Source: a virus. From it: a stretch of 36,387 bases of DNA. The notes under the pieces are model-generated. The model worked only from the letters and a program-made list of their open reading frames with translations. It was not told the origin of the DNA and did not search any database. Location: the IMG/VR virus record IMGVR_UViG_3300020162_001770, positions 1 to 36,387 of that record; one strand, 5' to 3'. The position numbers and the translations under genes are program-made. Below, piece after piece: positions 13,821 through 21,009 of this stretch (the stretch's first letter is position 1; every line of letters starts with the position of its first letter).

Positions 13821-14290
13821 GCGTCAATCCCATCACTAAAATCTGCTGAATACTGTAACCACCATGCAATATAATCCCAAGATTCAATTGCATATATTCT
13901 TTCATCATCATCTTTGATTAAGCCGTAACTTACACGTTTAAATTCATCAGACATTTCATCCATCCATTCAGATAACTCTTCGCAATTACCAGCACTAAGG
14001 CCTTCACTACCATCATCTTGTTCATAACCATAAAGACTATGAGGTGGATTTTCTCCAGTAACAGAAGCAAAATCTTCTATTAATGCATTAGCATATTTAC
14101 CTCTATACCAGCAATCAGTTCCCAACATTCCTAATGTAACTCTAACAGGAATAGTTAACTTATCACTTTCCCTTTTCCAAGGGCAACCGTTAGCGTCTTT
14201 AGTTTTTTCACAGCTAATCTTTTCACCTATATAAACTGCTGTTTTTTCTAATACACAACCATAATCGTGAGGAATATTATCTAGTCCCAT
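13811..14290 (-). CDS. Cysteine-containing phage protein of unknown function
   Basis: A 159-residue protein starting MGLDNIPHDYGCVLE, with further cysteines at CEKTKDANGCPW and GTDCWYRGKY, then GLSAGNCEELSEWMDEM. Phage proteins opening MGLD with scattered Cys and Trp are familiar to me but uncharacterised. Strong AAAAGG ribosome-binding site. Odd number and spacing of cysteines argue against a simple zinc finger. Confidence 0.7.
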   Translation of the reverse strand: MGLDNIPHDYGCVLEKTAVYIGEKISCEKTKDANGCPWKRESDKLTIPVRVTLGMLGTDCWYRGKYANALIEDFASVTGENPPHSLYGYEQDDGSEGLSAGNCEELSEWMDEMSDEFKRVSYGLIKDDDERIYAIESWDYIAWWLQYSADFSDGIDAWY

Positions 14291-14291
14291 A

Positions 14292-14504
14292 TCAATCCTT
14301 TTCTACAATAAACATTACATCAATAAGTAATTTCCGGGCTGCATTAATATCTTTCTTAGTAAGAAAGAGTTCATTAATATTGTTACAAATCCATTTCATA
14401 TCACCACGCCTGTTGCTTTCAATATTGGTTTTATCCAACATTTTTTGAAGCAAAAGAAATGGTGCTTTAGGATTAGTTATCCCAAATTCATTTTTAACAG
14501 ACAT
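14292..14504 (-). CDS. Small hypothetical protein
   Basis: A 70-residue protein starting MSVKNEFGITNPKAPFLLLQ. The ATG at 14504 follows a GAGGAAGG site that overlaps the end of the upstream gene; the TTG at 14522 is less likely. Helical, with a KKDINAARKLLIDVMFIVEKD tail. No family recognised. Confidence 0.65.
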   Translation of the reverse strand: MSVKNEFGITNPKAPFLLLQKMLDKTNIESNRRGDMKWICNNINELFLTKKDINAARKLLIDVMFIVEKD

Positions 14505-14505
14505 A

Positions 14506-15243
14506 TTATTTACCTTCCTCAAACAAACTTAATTGACCTTCCAATTGGTGAATTCTATTAGATGAAGCACCATAATTATCACCCCAATGAATAGTAGGCA
14601 AACCTTGTTCTAAGACAAACTCATCCCAGAAGTCAATATAATTAGCATCACAAAGGCTTAAGTCATAAGCAACATAAAGCAAAGTATATTCACTAGGCCC
14701 AATACCATCTAAACAAAAAGACATAGGGTCGAGCAATTCATCTTCAATCATTTTTGCATAGATTTCATCAATAGTCTTTTCTTTAGACTCACGAATAAAA
14801 ATCTCTTGAGGCAAATCACTATTCATCCACTCAATAACTTCAGCAACACAAAAGTCATAGAAATGATCTTCATCAGCAATAGGGTATTCATCTAACTTAG
14901 CTTTCCAAGACATTGCATACTTAAAAGCATCAGTAATGTTACCCTCAGTAATTTCACTATTAGAATCATTAAGAATTCTAACAATGAATCTATCAGCGTG
15001 ACCAACAACCCAATGACCAAGACCAACTAATTCAAAATCCTCAGGGAATTTCTCAAGCAAATCTGCACTAATAACTTCAAAGTTAGACAACTCTAAAGCA
15101 TCAGAAGCATTACTTTTATCAATACCTGCCCAACCCCAAGATATAAACATTTCTTCATTGCCCCACCAACCAAAATCTTCAGGCTTTTCCAAAGCCATTT
15201 TAGCTAGTTCAACAATGTTATAACCTGACCATATTAGTTCCAT
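14506..15243 (-). CDS. Phage protein with C-terminal sliding-clamp-binding motif
   Basis: A 245-residue protein of a type I recall from actinophages: a GLGHWVVGHADRFIVRIL segment, then a helix ending in a DEYPIADEDHF turn. Its last residues are GQLSLFEEGK; QLSLF (237-241) is the consensus beta-clamp-binding pentapeptide. Placement at the extreme C-terminus is where such tails usually occur. This suggests contact with the replication clamp, although no catalytic motif is visible. Start overlaps the upstream stop by one base (TAATG). Confidence 0.75.
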   Translation of the reverse strand: MELIWSGYNIVELAKMALEKPEDFGWWGNEEMFISWGWAGIDKSNASDALELSNFEVISADLLEKFPEDFELVGLGHWVVGHADRFIVRILNDSNSEITEGNITDAFKYAMSWKAKLDEYPIADEDHFYDFCVAEVIEWMNSDLPQEIFIRESKEKTIDEIYAKMIEDELLDPMSFCLDGIGPSEYTLLYVAYDLSLCDANYIDFWDEFVLEQGLPTIHWGDNYGASSNRIHQLEGQLSLFEEGK

Positions 15244-15485
15244 TAGTCAATAACCTCAATTCTTGTTCCAATAAATCCATCATCAAAATATCTACTATCA
15301 CCTAACCAAAAGATTCCAGTACCCTTGCTTTTATCTAACCACTCATCTAAAGCTTCATGCAAAAACTTACGCTGTGTATTGCTAATAGCTTCTCCGTTAT
15401 CTTCAGGGAATACACACCTATAGCAAATATCTGAATGAATATTTTCATTATTAGTAGTATAAGCAATCTCACCACAAAATTTCAT
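15243..15485 (-). CDS. Small hypothetical protein
   Basis: An 80-residue protein starting MKFCGEIAYTTNNENIHSDI. The start at 15485 gives a GGAG site at 7 bases and an ATGA overlap. It contains three cysteines (FCGE, ICYRCVF) and a WLGDSRYFDDGFIG segment. Metal binding is possible but not clear. Confidence 0.65.
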   Translation of the reverse strand: MKFCGEIAYTTNNENIHSDICYRCVFPEDNGEAISNTQRKFLHEALDEWLDKSKGTGIFWLGDSRYFDDGFIGTRIEVID

Positions 15486-15814
15486 TTTGATACACTCCAT
15501 AACTCTTTAGCAAAAGCTATTTCACTCAATGCTTTTTCATCCCAATTACTTGGAAGATTTTTATCAATATGATATGCATAGTCATCAGACTCATCAAAGT
15601 AAAGTTCAACTTCGGCATAAGAGCCAAAATCATGGCTATACCATTTCATATTGAATTCAATACCATGACTTTTTGCTTCAGGGAAAAGACGATGCAATTG
15701 ATTAATATAAGCAACACATTCAACCATTGCTTTTCTACGATAATTATCTTCACCAACTTGAGCACATTTCTCTTCATAAGGAGTGCTATTAACACTAAAG
15801 CTATCTCTACTCAT
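15482..15814 (-). CDS. Hypothetical phage protein
   Basis: A 110-residue protein. ATG at 15814 with an AAGG site is preferred over ATG at 15829, which would lie over the preceding zinc-ribbon frame. A helix (RKAMVECVAYINQLHRLFP) is followed by strands (IEFNMKWYSHDF, AEVELYFDESDDY). No family recognised. Confidence 0.65.
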   Translation of the reverse strand: MSRDSFSVNSTPYEEKCAQVGEDNYRRKAMVECVAYINQLHRLFPEAKSHGIEFNMKWYSHDFGSYAEVELYFDESDDYAYHIDKNLPSNWDEKALSEIAFAKELWSVSK

Positions 15815-15815
15815 T

Positions 15816-15965
15816 TTAATACCTTTCATCCTGGTTTAAATATTCGTCATATTGGACTGATTTAACTTCATTTTCATTACAAGCAAAACAAAACGCATCA
15901 TCTGGCATTTCTTCATACTCTTGACCACAGAAGGAACAGATATATTTACTTGAAGAATTAATCAT
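15816..15965 (-). CDS. 49-aa zinc-ribbon protein
   Basis: A short frame starting MINSSSKYICSFCGQEYEEM with CSFC (10-13) and CFAC (26-29), a classic two-knuckle zinc ribbon, and an acidic tail. It starts in an ATGA overlap with the upstream gene and stops one base before the next start. Likely binds one zinc and interacts with nucleic acid or a protein; target unknown. Confidence 0.7.
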   Translation of the reverse strand: MINSSSKYICSFCGQEYEEMPDDAFCFACNENEVKSVQYDEYLNQDERY

Positions 15966-16459
15966 AATACAATATCTCCCTTAACAATTCGACGCAACAT
16001 ATCTGCTACATGTTTTGGTTTGATTTCTTCTTCATTAATGGCATAAAGAGTATTTTCATCGTTACGATATTGATAATACTCAGTCAAGTCATAATCTTTG
16101 CGATAATCAAACCAAACGCTTCTTAAATCAAATAAGAAAAGACGATCAGCTTCAGATTGCTTTAGACCTAAAAGCATTCGAGCATAATTTTTAACACCAA
16201 AATCATAGTAATCCTCTGAATCTTGATGTATATCTTCATCAATATTAAAAGCACCACCATACTCTAATGCTACTGTCCAACCAGCAATACAGCCAGCAGT
16301 ATTACAATCATTAATATCAAGATATTCATTTTCTTCATAAACAATTTGTTCATCATCTTGATCGTAATCAAAATATGAAACCCAATAACCCATGTTAAAC
16401 CTTTCTGCTTCAAGATTTTCCATGAAATTTGCTAACTCTAACATTTTAGTGTGATTCAT
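15962..16459 (-). CDS. TAGCIAGW-family protein, copy A
   Basis: A 165-residue protein with RFNMGYWVSYF, then DCNTAGCIAGWTVAL, then ARMLLGLKQSEADRLFLFD and a C-terminal VADMLRRIVKGD. The same blocks in the same order occur in the next gene upstream (16456-16983), so the pair is a tandem duplication. Proteins with 'CxTAGCIAGW' are widespread in phages and uncharacterised. ATGA overlap with its paralogue. Confidence 0.8.
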   Translation of the reverse strand: MNHTKMLELANFMENLEAERFNMGYWVSYFDYDQDDEQIVYEENEYLDINDCNTAGCIAGWTVALEYGGAFNIDEDIHQDSEDYYDFGVKNYARMLLGLKQSEADRLFLFDLRSVWFDYRKDYDLTEYYQYRNDENTLYAINEEEIKPKHVADMLRRIVKGDIVL

Positions 16460-16983
16460 TCGTCACTCCAATCATAATCGTCGTCTTCTTCTCTTTGATA
16501 AATATCTGGATTTTCCAAACTTACTTCCCCAGAAATAATCTTACGCAAAACCTCAGCGGCCATCTTATTAGTAATCGCATCAGGATCAATTCCAGTACCA
16601 TTATTCTGATGAAAGATATTAAAATCCTTAAAAGCATGATCAAACCAAATTGATCCACCTTCCATAAGGAAAAGGTTATCTCCCTCTTCTTTAGTTAAAC
16701 CAAGAAAATCACAGGCTGTTTCTTTAATTTCAGCAACATTGCTTACACTATTTGCTTCCATTATTTCTGCTCTTAAATCATGTTTCAAAGCAATAGCCCA
16801 ACCAGCAATACAACCAGCAGTAGTACAATCATAATAATCAATTTTTTGATTATTAGCGTAATAAGTAACATTACCATCGTGAGTAAAGCCTTGAATTTCA
16901 CTTGTCCAATAAGTCATATTGAACTTTTTCTCTGGCAAACTTTCAATCAATTTTGCCAGCTTAATCATATTTTCTGTATTCAT
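16456..16983 (-). CDS. TAGCIAGW-family protein, copy B
   Basis: A 175-residue paralogue of gene 15962-16459: KFNMTYWTSEI, DCTTAGCIAGWAIAL, CDFLGLTKEEGDNLFLM, VLRKIISGE. It ends in an acidic tail (REEDDDYDWSDE) that copy A lacks. The start at 16983 is supported by GGAGAAG and by the upstream stop two bases away. The two copies have diverged well beyond the conserved blocks, so the duplication is not recent. Confidence 0.8.
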   Translation of the reverse strand: MNTENMIKLAKLIESLPEKKFNMTYWTSEIQGFTHDGNVTYYANNQKIDYYDCTTAGCIAGWAIALKHDLRAEIMEANSVSNVAEIKETACDFLGLTKEEGDNLFLMEGGSIWFDHAFKDFNIFHQNNGTGIDPDAITNKMAAEVLRKIISGEVSLENPDIYQREEDDDYDWSDE

Positions 16984-16984
16984 T

Positions 16985-17233
16985 TTATGCTTCTCCATAT
17001 TCTTCAGAATCTTCAAATCTATGCCATTTACAATTCAAATCACCACACGAACGACAAAACTCATCATCATTAATTAGAATAATGTCTTCAAAATCAATTT
17101 CAAATTTCCTGTCATCGCCAACCATTACACAAACATATTTGTTAGGCGTAACAAAAGACTTACGCCAAACAATCCAAGCAATAGGTGGATAACCTTTAAT
17201 TCTTGCACAACTACCAGGGGTTATTGTTTCCAT
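16985..17233 (-). CDS. 82-aa protein with C-terminal zinc motif
   Basis: Starts METITPGSCARIKGYPPIAW. A strand-rich N-terminal part is followed by CRSCGDLNCKWHRF, a C-x2-C-x4-C-x2-H arrangement that could bind zinc. The frame open to 17308 is shadow; ATG at 17233 has GGAAAA before it and overlaps the upstream gene by 23 bp. Function unknown. Confidence 0.65.
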   Translation of the reverse strand: METITPGSCARIKGYPPIAWIVWRKSFVTPNKYVCVMVGDDRKFEIDFEDIILINDDEFCRSCGDLNCKWHRFEDSEEYGEA

Positions 17234-17456
17234 AATTTTTCCAATCTGTGATAATCTCAGTAATAATAATTTCAGAATTAGGTAACCAACCAAACCATTT
17301 ACCTTCAACAGATTTCAATAAGGTTTGATTAGCTCTATAGTTCTTCTTCATCTTTGGCTCAAACACTTCAAATAAAGGACCATTATTTTTAACTCTATTC
17401 CTAGTCCTACTAGAAGCACATCGACCATTAATTTTCACATCAACAATCTTATTCAT
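17211..17456 (-). CDS. Small basic hypothetical protein
   Basis: An 81-residue basic protein (MNKIVDVKINGRCASSRTRN...) with a Lys/Arg-rich first half and an IIITEIITDW strand near the end. ATGA overlap with the upstream zinc protein. Nucleic-acid binding would fit the charge, but no motif is recognised. Confidence 0.65.
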   Translation of the reverse strand: MNKIVDVKINGRCASSRTRNRVKNNGPLFEVFEPKMKKNYRANQTLLKSVEGKWFGWLPNSEIIITEIITDWKNYGNNNPW

Positions 17457-17677
17457 TGACTTTCCAAATCTGCTCGCACATTCAAACTCTTAAGCTCAGT
17501 CTTTTTGACCCAGAAATAATTTGACTTATGCAAAAGAGCCGGGGTATATATTTGTCTAAACGCTCTCTCGCTTTTGTCTAATCCAATCATTTGGCATTTG
17601 TCAGCCAAACAATAATCATAGCCTAAATCAAAACGCTCGTCTAAATAATCAGACGAGCAATAAACACATTTAGCCAT
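17453..17677 (-). CDS. Actinophage-type CxxC zinc protein
   Basis: A 74-residue protein starting MAKCVYCSSDYLDERFDLGY and continuing DYCLADKC. The pattern CxYC - DERxxxGYDYC - xxxxC is one I recall from short proteins of many actinophages. Four cysteines (4, 7, 23, 28) make a zinc site. The C-terminal part is basic. Function unknown. Confidence 0.7.
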   Translation of the reverse strand: MAKCVYCSSDYLDERFDLGYDYCLADKCQMIGLDKSERAFRQIYTPALLHKSNYFWVKKTELKSLNVRADLESQ

Positions 17678-17683
17678 ATTTAA

Positions 17684-17893
17684 TCAAACCTTTCTACGGA
17701 AGCTTTTATCAAACTGTTCAATAATTTGAGCAAGAAGAATAGATATTTTCTCTGACTCTTCCTTTTCACTATTACTAACTAACTTGTTTTTACTTAATGA
17801 ATAAAAGAAATCGTACTCATTTCTCAGTCGAGAAAGAATACGATCACTTTTATTCAATGAATTAAAATTGGTTATCGTCATGATATTCAACAT
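17684..17893 (-). CDS. Small helical hypothetical protein
   Basis: A 69-residue helical protein with a basic end (DKSFRRKV). Two ATGs are possible: 17893 (MLNIM..., purine-rich GAGAGAG but very close) and 17881 (MTITNF..., poor site). Both overlap the upstream gene, by 32 or 20 bp. No family recognised. Confidence 0.6.
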   Translation of the reverse strand: MLNIMTITNFNSLNKSDRILSRLRNEYDFFYSLSKNKLVSNSEKEESEKISILLAQIIEQFDKSFRRKV

Positions 17894-18161
17894 ACTCTCT
17901 CATACTGACAATTAATTCGTTATAAGCAATAGGATATTCCATCATAGCAATAGACATAATATGAGGAATTATTTCTTCAAACGATAATTTCTTGAATTCC
18001 ACTTTTGAAATACATTTCATAAAATCGTCAAGTTGTTCAAAACTTTCCTTATTAGACTCAAGATAGTTTTTCATAAATTCATATCTATCATCTGCTGTAG
18101 GCAAATCGTGTATTTCTTTTTTATCTTCAAAAGATAAGAAGATTGATTCGTACTTACCCAT
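17862..18161 (-). CDS. Helical hypothetical protein
   Basis: A 99-residue, acidic, all-helical protein (FEDKKEIHDLPTADDRYEFM...). Good AAAGGG ribosome-binding site 7 bases before the ATG. It ends in HDDNQF. No domain recognised. Confidence 0.65.
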   Translation of the reverse strand: MGKYESIFLSFEDKKEIHDLPTADDRYEFMKNYLESNKESFEQLDDFMKCISKVEFKKLSFEEIIPHIMSIAMMEYPIAYNELIVSMREYVEYHDDNQF

Positions 18162-18162
18162 T

Positions 18163-18354
18163 TTAATACCCTTTCGCTTGTGTTAGTGGTTTATCTTTTT
18201 GATTTATCCAAGTTGATTTCATAGCATTTTCAAACGCTCGACTATGAGAAAGACCATTATAATTTCTTTCCATAAAGTATTCAGTAGCAAAAGCTTTACT
18301 CCAATGAAATTCATTCATAAGTCGAAGTATTAATAATTCCTTATGCGTCGGCAT
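18163..18354 (-). CDS. Small basic hypothetical protein
   Basis: A 63-residue basic protein (MPTHKELLILRLMNEFHWSK...). The layout helix - AFATEYFMERNY - helix could be a small DNA-binding unit, but the similarity is not specific. It overlaps the upstream zinc protein by 14 bp and has an AAAGG site. Confidence 0.6.
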   Translation of the reverse strand: MPTHKELLILRLMNEFHWSKAFATEYFMERNYNGLSHSRAFENAMKSTWINQKDKPLTQAKGY

Positions 18355-18952
18355 CTCTATACCTTTCTATTTCTGGCAGACAATGCAAGCAATATGTTTT
18401 CTTATTACCATAAGGATCAAACTCAACGGTATTACTACGATCATTAATTACGCAACAATAATCGCATTTAACCATTTGTTCATAATCACTACAGTCATAG
18501 CAAAGATGAACATCTTCATTTGATGAATACATATACTCATCTGACATAGTTTCATCACAGAATGTACAAGTAAAAACATTGTCTAAGCAATCAACACAAA
18601 CTTCTGAATGTTCTTCACTAATACATTCAATATCAACATACTTGCAGCAAATATTACAATAAGATGTTTCAGATTTCTCAGTCGAATTGTTCAACAATTC
18701 TTGAATGTTATGCAACTGAATAGGAAACACGTTCTCCATCTCTTTCTCATAATCCATACGCTGGTCAATATAATGATCGTAAGGCGTTTCTATATCGCCG
18801 TGTCTACGCTTATATGAACGCTGAAGAGCTTTGTAATACTGATACTCCTCATTAGCATTTTTGTATTCCCAAGGTGTAGTCGTATATTTTGGCTTACGAT
18901 TACGCTGCGGAATGTCAATATCACAGGCATCTATAATTTCAAAGTCAGACAT
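18341..18952 (-). CDS. Multi-zinc-ribbon protein (six CxxC knuckles)
   Basis: A 203-residue protein. The N-terminal 95 residues are charged and helical. The rest carries six CxxC pairs at 99-102, 119-122, 129-132, 151-154, 163-166 and 188-191, enough for three zinc ions, in the manner of LIM or RING-like modules. ATG at 18952 follows AAGGGGAAG and is preferred over the GTG two codons earlier. Its size and knuckle number are unusual for a phage protein; protein-protein or nucleic-acid binding is the likely role. Confidence 0.75.
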   Translation of the reverse strand: MSDFEIIDACDIDIPQRNRKPKYTTTPWEYKNANEEYQYYKALQRSYKRRHGDIETPYDHYIDQRMDYEKEMENVFPIQLHNIQELLNNSTEKSETSYCNICCKYVDIECISEEHSEVCVDCLDNVFTCTFCDETMSDEYMYSSNEDVHLCYDCSDYEQMVKCDYCCVINDRSNTVEFDPYGNKKTYCLHCLPEIERYRDADA

Positions 18953-18954
18953 AA

Positions 18955-19278
18955 TCACTTCCCCTTACTGTCACGGAAATAAGCAATATTTTTGATACTA
19001 GAACCAAACATAGAACCGCCAGACATACCCTTAGCTTTCCTATGAGCAATACGCAAACGCATAGCGTAATCGCTACCTTGAGGATATTTCACAACTTTTT
19101 CAATAAAATGAATTACAGAATTAGCCTCAACCTTACGACCAGTGCTAAAAATAAAGACATAGTAATCCTTACCGTCTTTGTTTACAATTTCCCATCTCAT
19201 AATACGACCATAATCCTCAGTCCTATTATTTACAGATAGCCCTACCATTCTGTCACACTTTTCCGACATATCAGACAT
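18955..19278 (-). CDS. Hypothetical protein, first gene of left operon
   Basis: A 107-residue protein with an N-terminal strand region (RIMRWEIVNKDGKDYYVFIF) and a basic C-terminal half (MRLRIAHRKAKGMSGGSMFG). It is the first confident gene downstream of the regulatory gap at 19279-19704. RBS AAAGGGAATAGTAA. No family recognised. Confidence 0.7.
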   Translation of the reverse strand: MSDMSEKCDRMVGLSVNNRTEDYGRIMRWEIVNKDGKDYYVFIFSTGRKVEANSVIHFIEKVVKYPQGSDYAMRLRIAHRKAKGMSGGSMFGSSIKNIAYFRDSKGK

Positions 19279-19343
19279 TTACTATTCCCTTTCTAGTATT
19301 TAGGCAATAAATAACATTTGTAATGAATAATGTAATACGCGCA

Positions 19344-19371
19344 AATTGACCGACACAAAGGTCGGTCAATT
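19344..19371 (-). promoter_or_regulatory. 11-bp hairpin with adjacent tandem repeat
   Basis: AATTGACCGAC (19344-19354) pairs perfectly with 19361-19371 around a 6-nt loop. Adjoining it, AATTCCTTAG occurs twice at a 12-bp period (19368-19377, 19380-19389). No U-run follows on the minus strand. It may be a protein-binding site or an RNA hairpin in the leader of gene 18955-19278. Confidence 0.5.
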
Positions 19372-19507
19372 CCTTAGGTAATTCCTTAGCGTTTGTGTTT
19401 GGTATAACTTCCACAAAAAACACACTATCATAGGGGAAAACGCAGGAGAAACCAAACAAGTTATTTGTTTTTTGACCCGGAAAATTATTGGAAAAATGAA
19501 AGGAAAA

Positions 19508-19565
19508 AGCTCTAACGTTAGAGGATTACAAAAAAGCTCTAACGTTAGGAAGCTCTAACGTTAGG
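19508..19565. repeat. Three copies of an AGCTCTAACGTTAG palindromic repeat
   Basis: Copies at 19508-19523 (full 14-bp palindrome CTCTAACGTTAGAG), 19535-19549 and 19551-19565 (core CTAACGTTAG; the right flank is GG instead of GAG). Centre-to-centre spacings are about 27 and 16 bp. They lie just downstream of a -10 box on the minus strand. Their symmetry suggests binding of a dimeric protein. Two of them precede T-runs on the minus strand, so weak tandem terminators are the alternative. Confidence 0.75.
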
Positions 19566-19589
19566 CGTATATATGTCAGGTAATAAATT

Positions 19590-19595
19590 ATTATA
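19590..19595 (-). promoter_or_regulatory. Candidate -10 box for the left operon
   Basis: TATAAT on the minus strand. An 18-bp spacer leads to TTCATT, a poor -35. Predicted start at about 19583 places the three palindromes within the first 75 transcribed bases, a typical operator position. Confidence 0.4.
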
Positions 19596-19704
19596 AATAT
19601 AAAGAATTAGGTAAATGAACACCACAGAATCCTTATACTAATTTTAATAGAAATTTAATACATATTCCGGGCGACATATCGCACTTTAGATTTTTTCCGA
19701 TTTC

Positions 19705-20526
19705 CTAGTCAATTTTGTCTTCAATAGTAGCATTATCAACTATCCAATCAATAAGCTTACCCTTATACTCATATCGACCTAAATGCATTAACTCAATAGA
19801 AGGATCAACCCAAACTTGGCCGCCAATCTTTTGCCAATACCTACCGAATCCGTAATCTTCTGATAAGAATCTTCCATCTTCATCTACATAGCTATTGAAT
19901 AGAGCATAAGAATTATCTCTTTCTTCTCCAACTAATGCCCCTGTATCATCTTTATACTTCAGTTCAGGATACGCTTCAAATAGTTTTTCAAAGACAGATC
20001 TTTTAATTAACATGAATCCTGTTCCAGCATCATGAATTGAAATAGCACCATTATCCATTGTTACTTGATTGCTATCTTTAGTTGTAGCATTAATAACAAA
20101 CCTTGTGCTTTTTTCAGCAATTTTTTCTTTTTCACAATCATCTTTTACAAGCTTAATGACTTTATCCCAAAGAATTTCTTTAATTGGATAAGCACCTGTT
20201 ACAATTTCTTTATCATGCCATAGCATCTTTAGAATATCTTCATATTCATATCCAAGATCAACATCAATAAAAAGAAGATGTGTAAAGTTCTTATTAGCCA
20301 TAAACTTAGCAACAAGTTGATTTCTTGCTCTAGAAATTAATGAATCACTTAGTGTACTAATTCCAAACTTCATACCGTATTCTTTAAAAGCTACTACTGC
20401 CTTTATGGTAGACATAAGAAAAGGCTCAGTGACTTGTCTATCGTAACAAGGAAGGCAAATCAATGGATGCCAAGATTCAACTTGTTCAGATGTAATTTCA
20501 ATATTTTGTGGTACAGTTTCAAGCAT
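19705..20526 (-). CDS. GT-A-like glycosyltransferase
   Basis: A 273-residue protein. A strand CLPCYDRQV opens the nucleotide-sugar fold. ISRARN (64-69) and LLFIDVDLGYE (85-94) give the Asp-x-Asp metal/UDP-sugar site. Later blocks are DAGTGFMLIKR and EDYGFGRYWQKIGG. This resembles GT2/Anp1-like enzymes carried by many phages. The acceptor could be phage DNA, a virion protein or the host surface. It is bounded by a strong terminator upstream and has its own leaderless-type promoter, so it is expressed separately from the terminase genes. Confidence 0.8.
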   Translation of the reverse strand: MLETVPQNIEITSEQVESWHPLICLPCYDRQVTEPFLMSTIKAVVAFKEYGMKFGISTLSDSLISRARNQLVAKFMANKNFTHLLFIDVDLGYEYEDILKMLWHDKEIVTGAYPIKEILWDKVIKLVKDDCEKEKIAEKSTRFVINATTKDSNQVTMDNGAISIHDAGTGFMLIKRSVFEKLFEAYPELKYKDDTGALVGEERDNSYALFNSYVDEDGRFLSEDYGFGRYWQKIGGQVWVDPSIELMHLGRYEYKGKLIDWIVDNATIEDKID

Positions 20527-20532
20527 AGAAAT

Positions 20533-20538
20533 ATTATA
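20533..20538 (-). promoter_or_regulatory. Leaderless-type promoter of the GT-A gene
   Basis: TATAAT on the minus strand ends 6 bases before the ATG at 20526, so the predicted transcription start falls on the A of the start codon. No ribosome-binding site precedes the ATG. This is the layout of leaderless actinobacterial mRNAs. The -35 region lies in the terminator stem. Confidence 0.55.
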
Positions 20539-20540
20539 GC

Positions 20541-20580
20541 AAAAAAAAAGCCCTACGGTGTCTAAACCGTAGGGCTTTTT
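20541..20580 (-). terminator. Strong intrinsic terminator
   Basis: A 15-bp stem (20545-20559 with 20566-20580; core GCCCTACGGT) with a 6-nt loop. On the minus strand it is followed by nine T's, and on the plus strand by five T's. It ends the message of gene 20604-20960 and insulates the glycosyltransferase gene. Confidence 0.95.
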
Positions 20581-20603
20581 GATATTAGTTTCTAAATTAG
20601 AAA

Positions 20604-20960
20604 TTACTTACTTGAAACTTTTGTTGCATTGCTTTTAATAGACTTTATGTCGGAAGCCTTGACTTCTTTTTCTGCATTAATTTCAACATTAGTAGTTTCA
20701 GTCTTTGAAGCCTTGAAATACAACTTCTCTTCAGTTGCATCAAAACGAATAACAACCTTGAAATTCATTTTCTTAGCCTGAGCACGAATACGCTGTTGCA
20801 TTGAATTGTATGCTTTTCCTGCTGTAATTCCAGTAAGGGCAAACTTATCATTGTTTTCTGCTGAGGCAATCAAAGCATCAATGATTTGGTTTAGTTCATT
20901 GCTAACACGACCAGAACGAGTAAGTTCGGGGAATGTATCAACTTTTGACAGATTAAACAT
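20604..20960 (-). CDS. Small basic protein with Lys-rich tail
   Basis: A 118-residue protein. A conserved-looking core (FALTGITAGKAYNSMQQRIRAQAKKMNFKVVIRFDATEEKLYFKA) combines a basic helix and a beta hairpin, and the tail is rich in Lys, Ser and Asn. Strong own terminator and a possible own promoter suggest high, independent expression. A DNA-binding or nucleoid-type role would fit, without a recognised family. RBS AAGAGA. Confidence 0.75.
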   Translation of the reverse strand: MFNLSKVDTFPELTRSGRVSNELNQIIDALIASAENNDKFALTGITAGKAYNSMQQRIRAQAKKMNFKVVIRFDATEEKLYFKASKTETTNVEINAEKEVKASDIKSIKSNATKVSSK

Positions 20961-21009
20961 TTGTATCTCTTTTCTATTTGGTATGGGCTACTCGCCCTTG
21001 ACAGATATG

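Larger units (their letters stand above)
19279..19704. other. Regulatory intergenic region heading the left operon
   Basis: The only gene-free stretch over 300 bases. It contains, from right to left, a -10 box (19590-19595), three CTAACGTTAG palindromes (19508-19565), a doubled AATTCCTTAG repeat (19368-19389) and a hairpin (19344-19371). A 62-codon TTG frame (19271-19459) lacks a ribosome-binding site and runs through the hairpin, so I leave it non-coding. An origin of replication cannot be excluded. Confidence 0.6.

Noticed and set aside
19271-19459. 62-codon TTG-initiated frame upstream of gene 18955-19278
   Set aside because: It has no ribosome-binding site, an unusual Phe/Cys/Val-rich start, and runs through a perfect 11-bp hairpin and a tandem repeat. 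It reads better as leader DNA.
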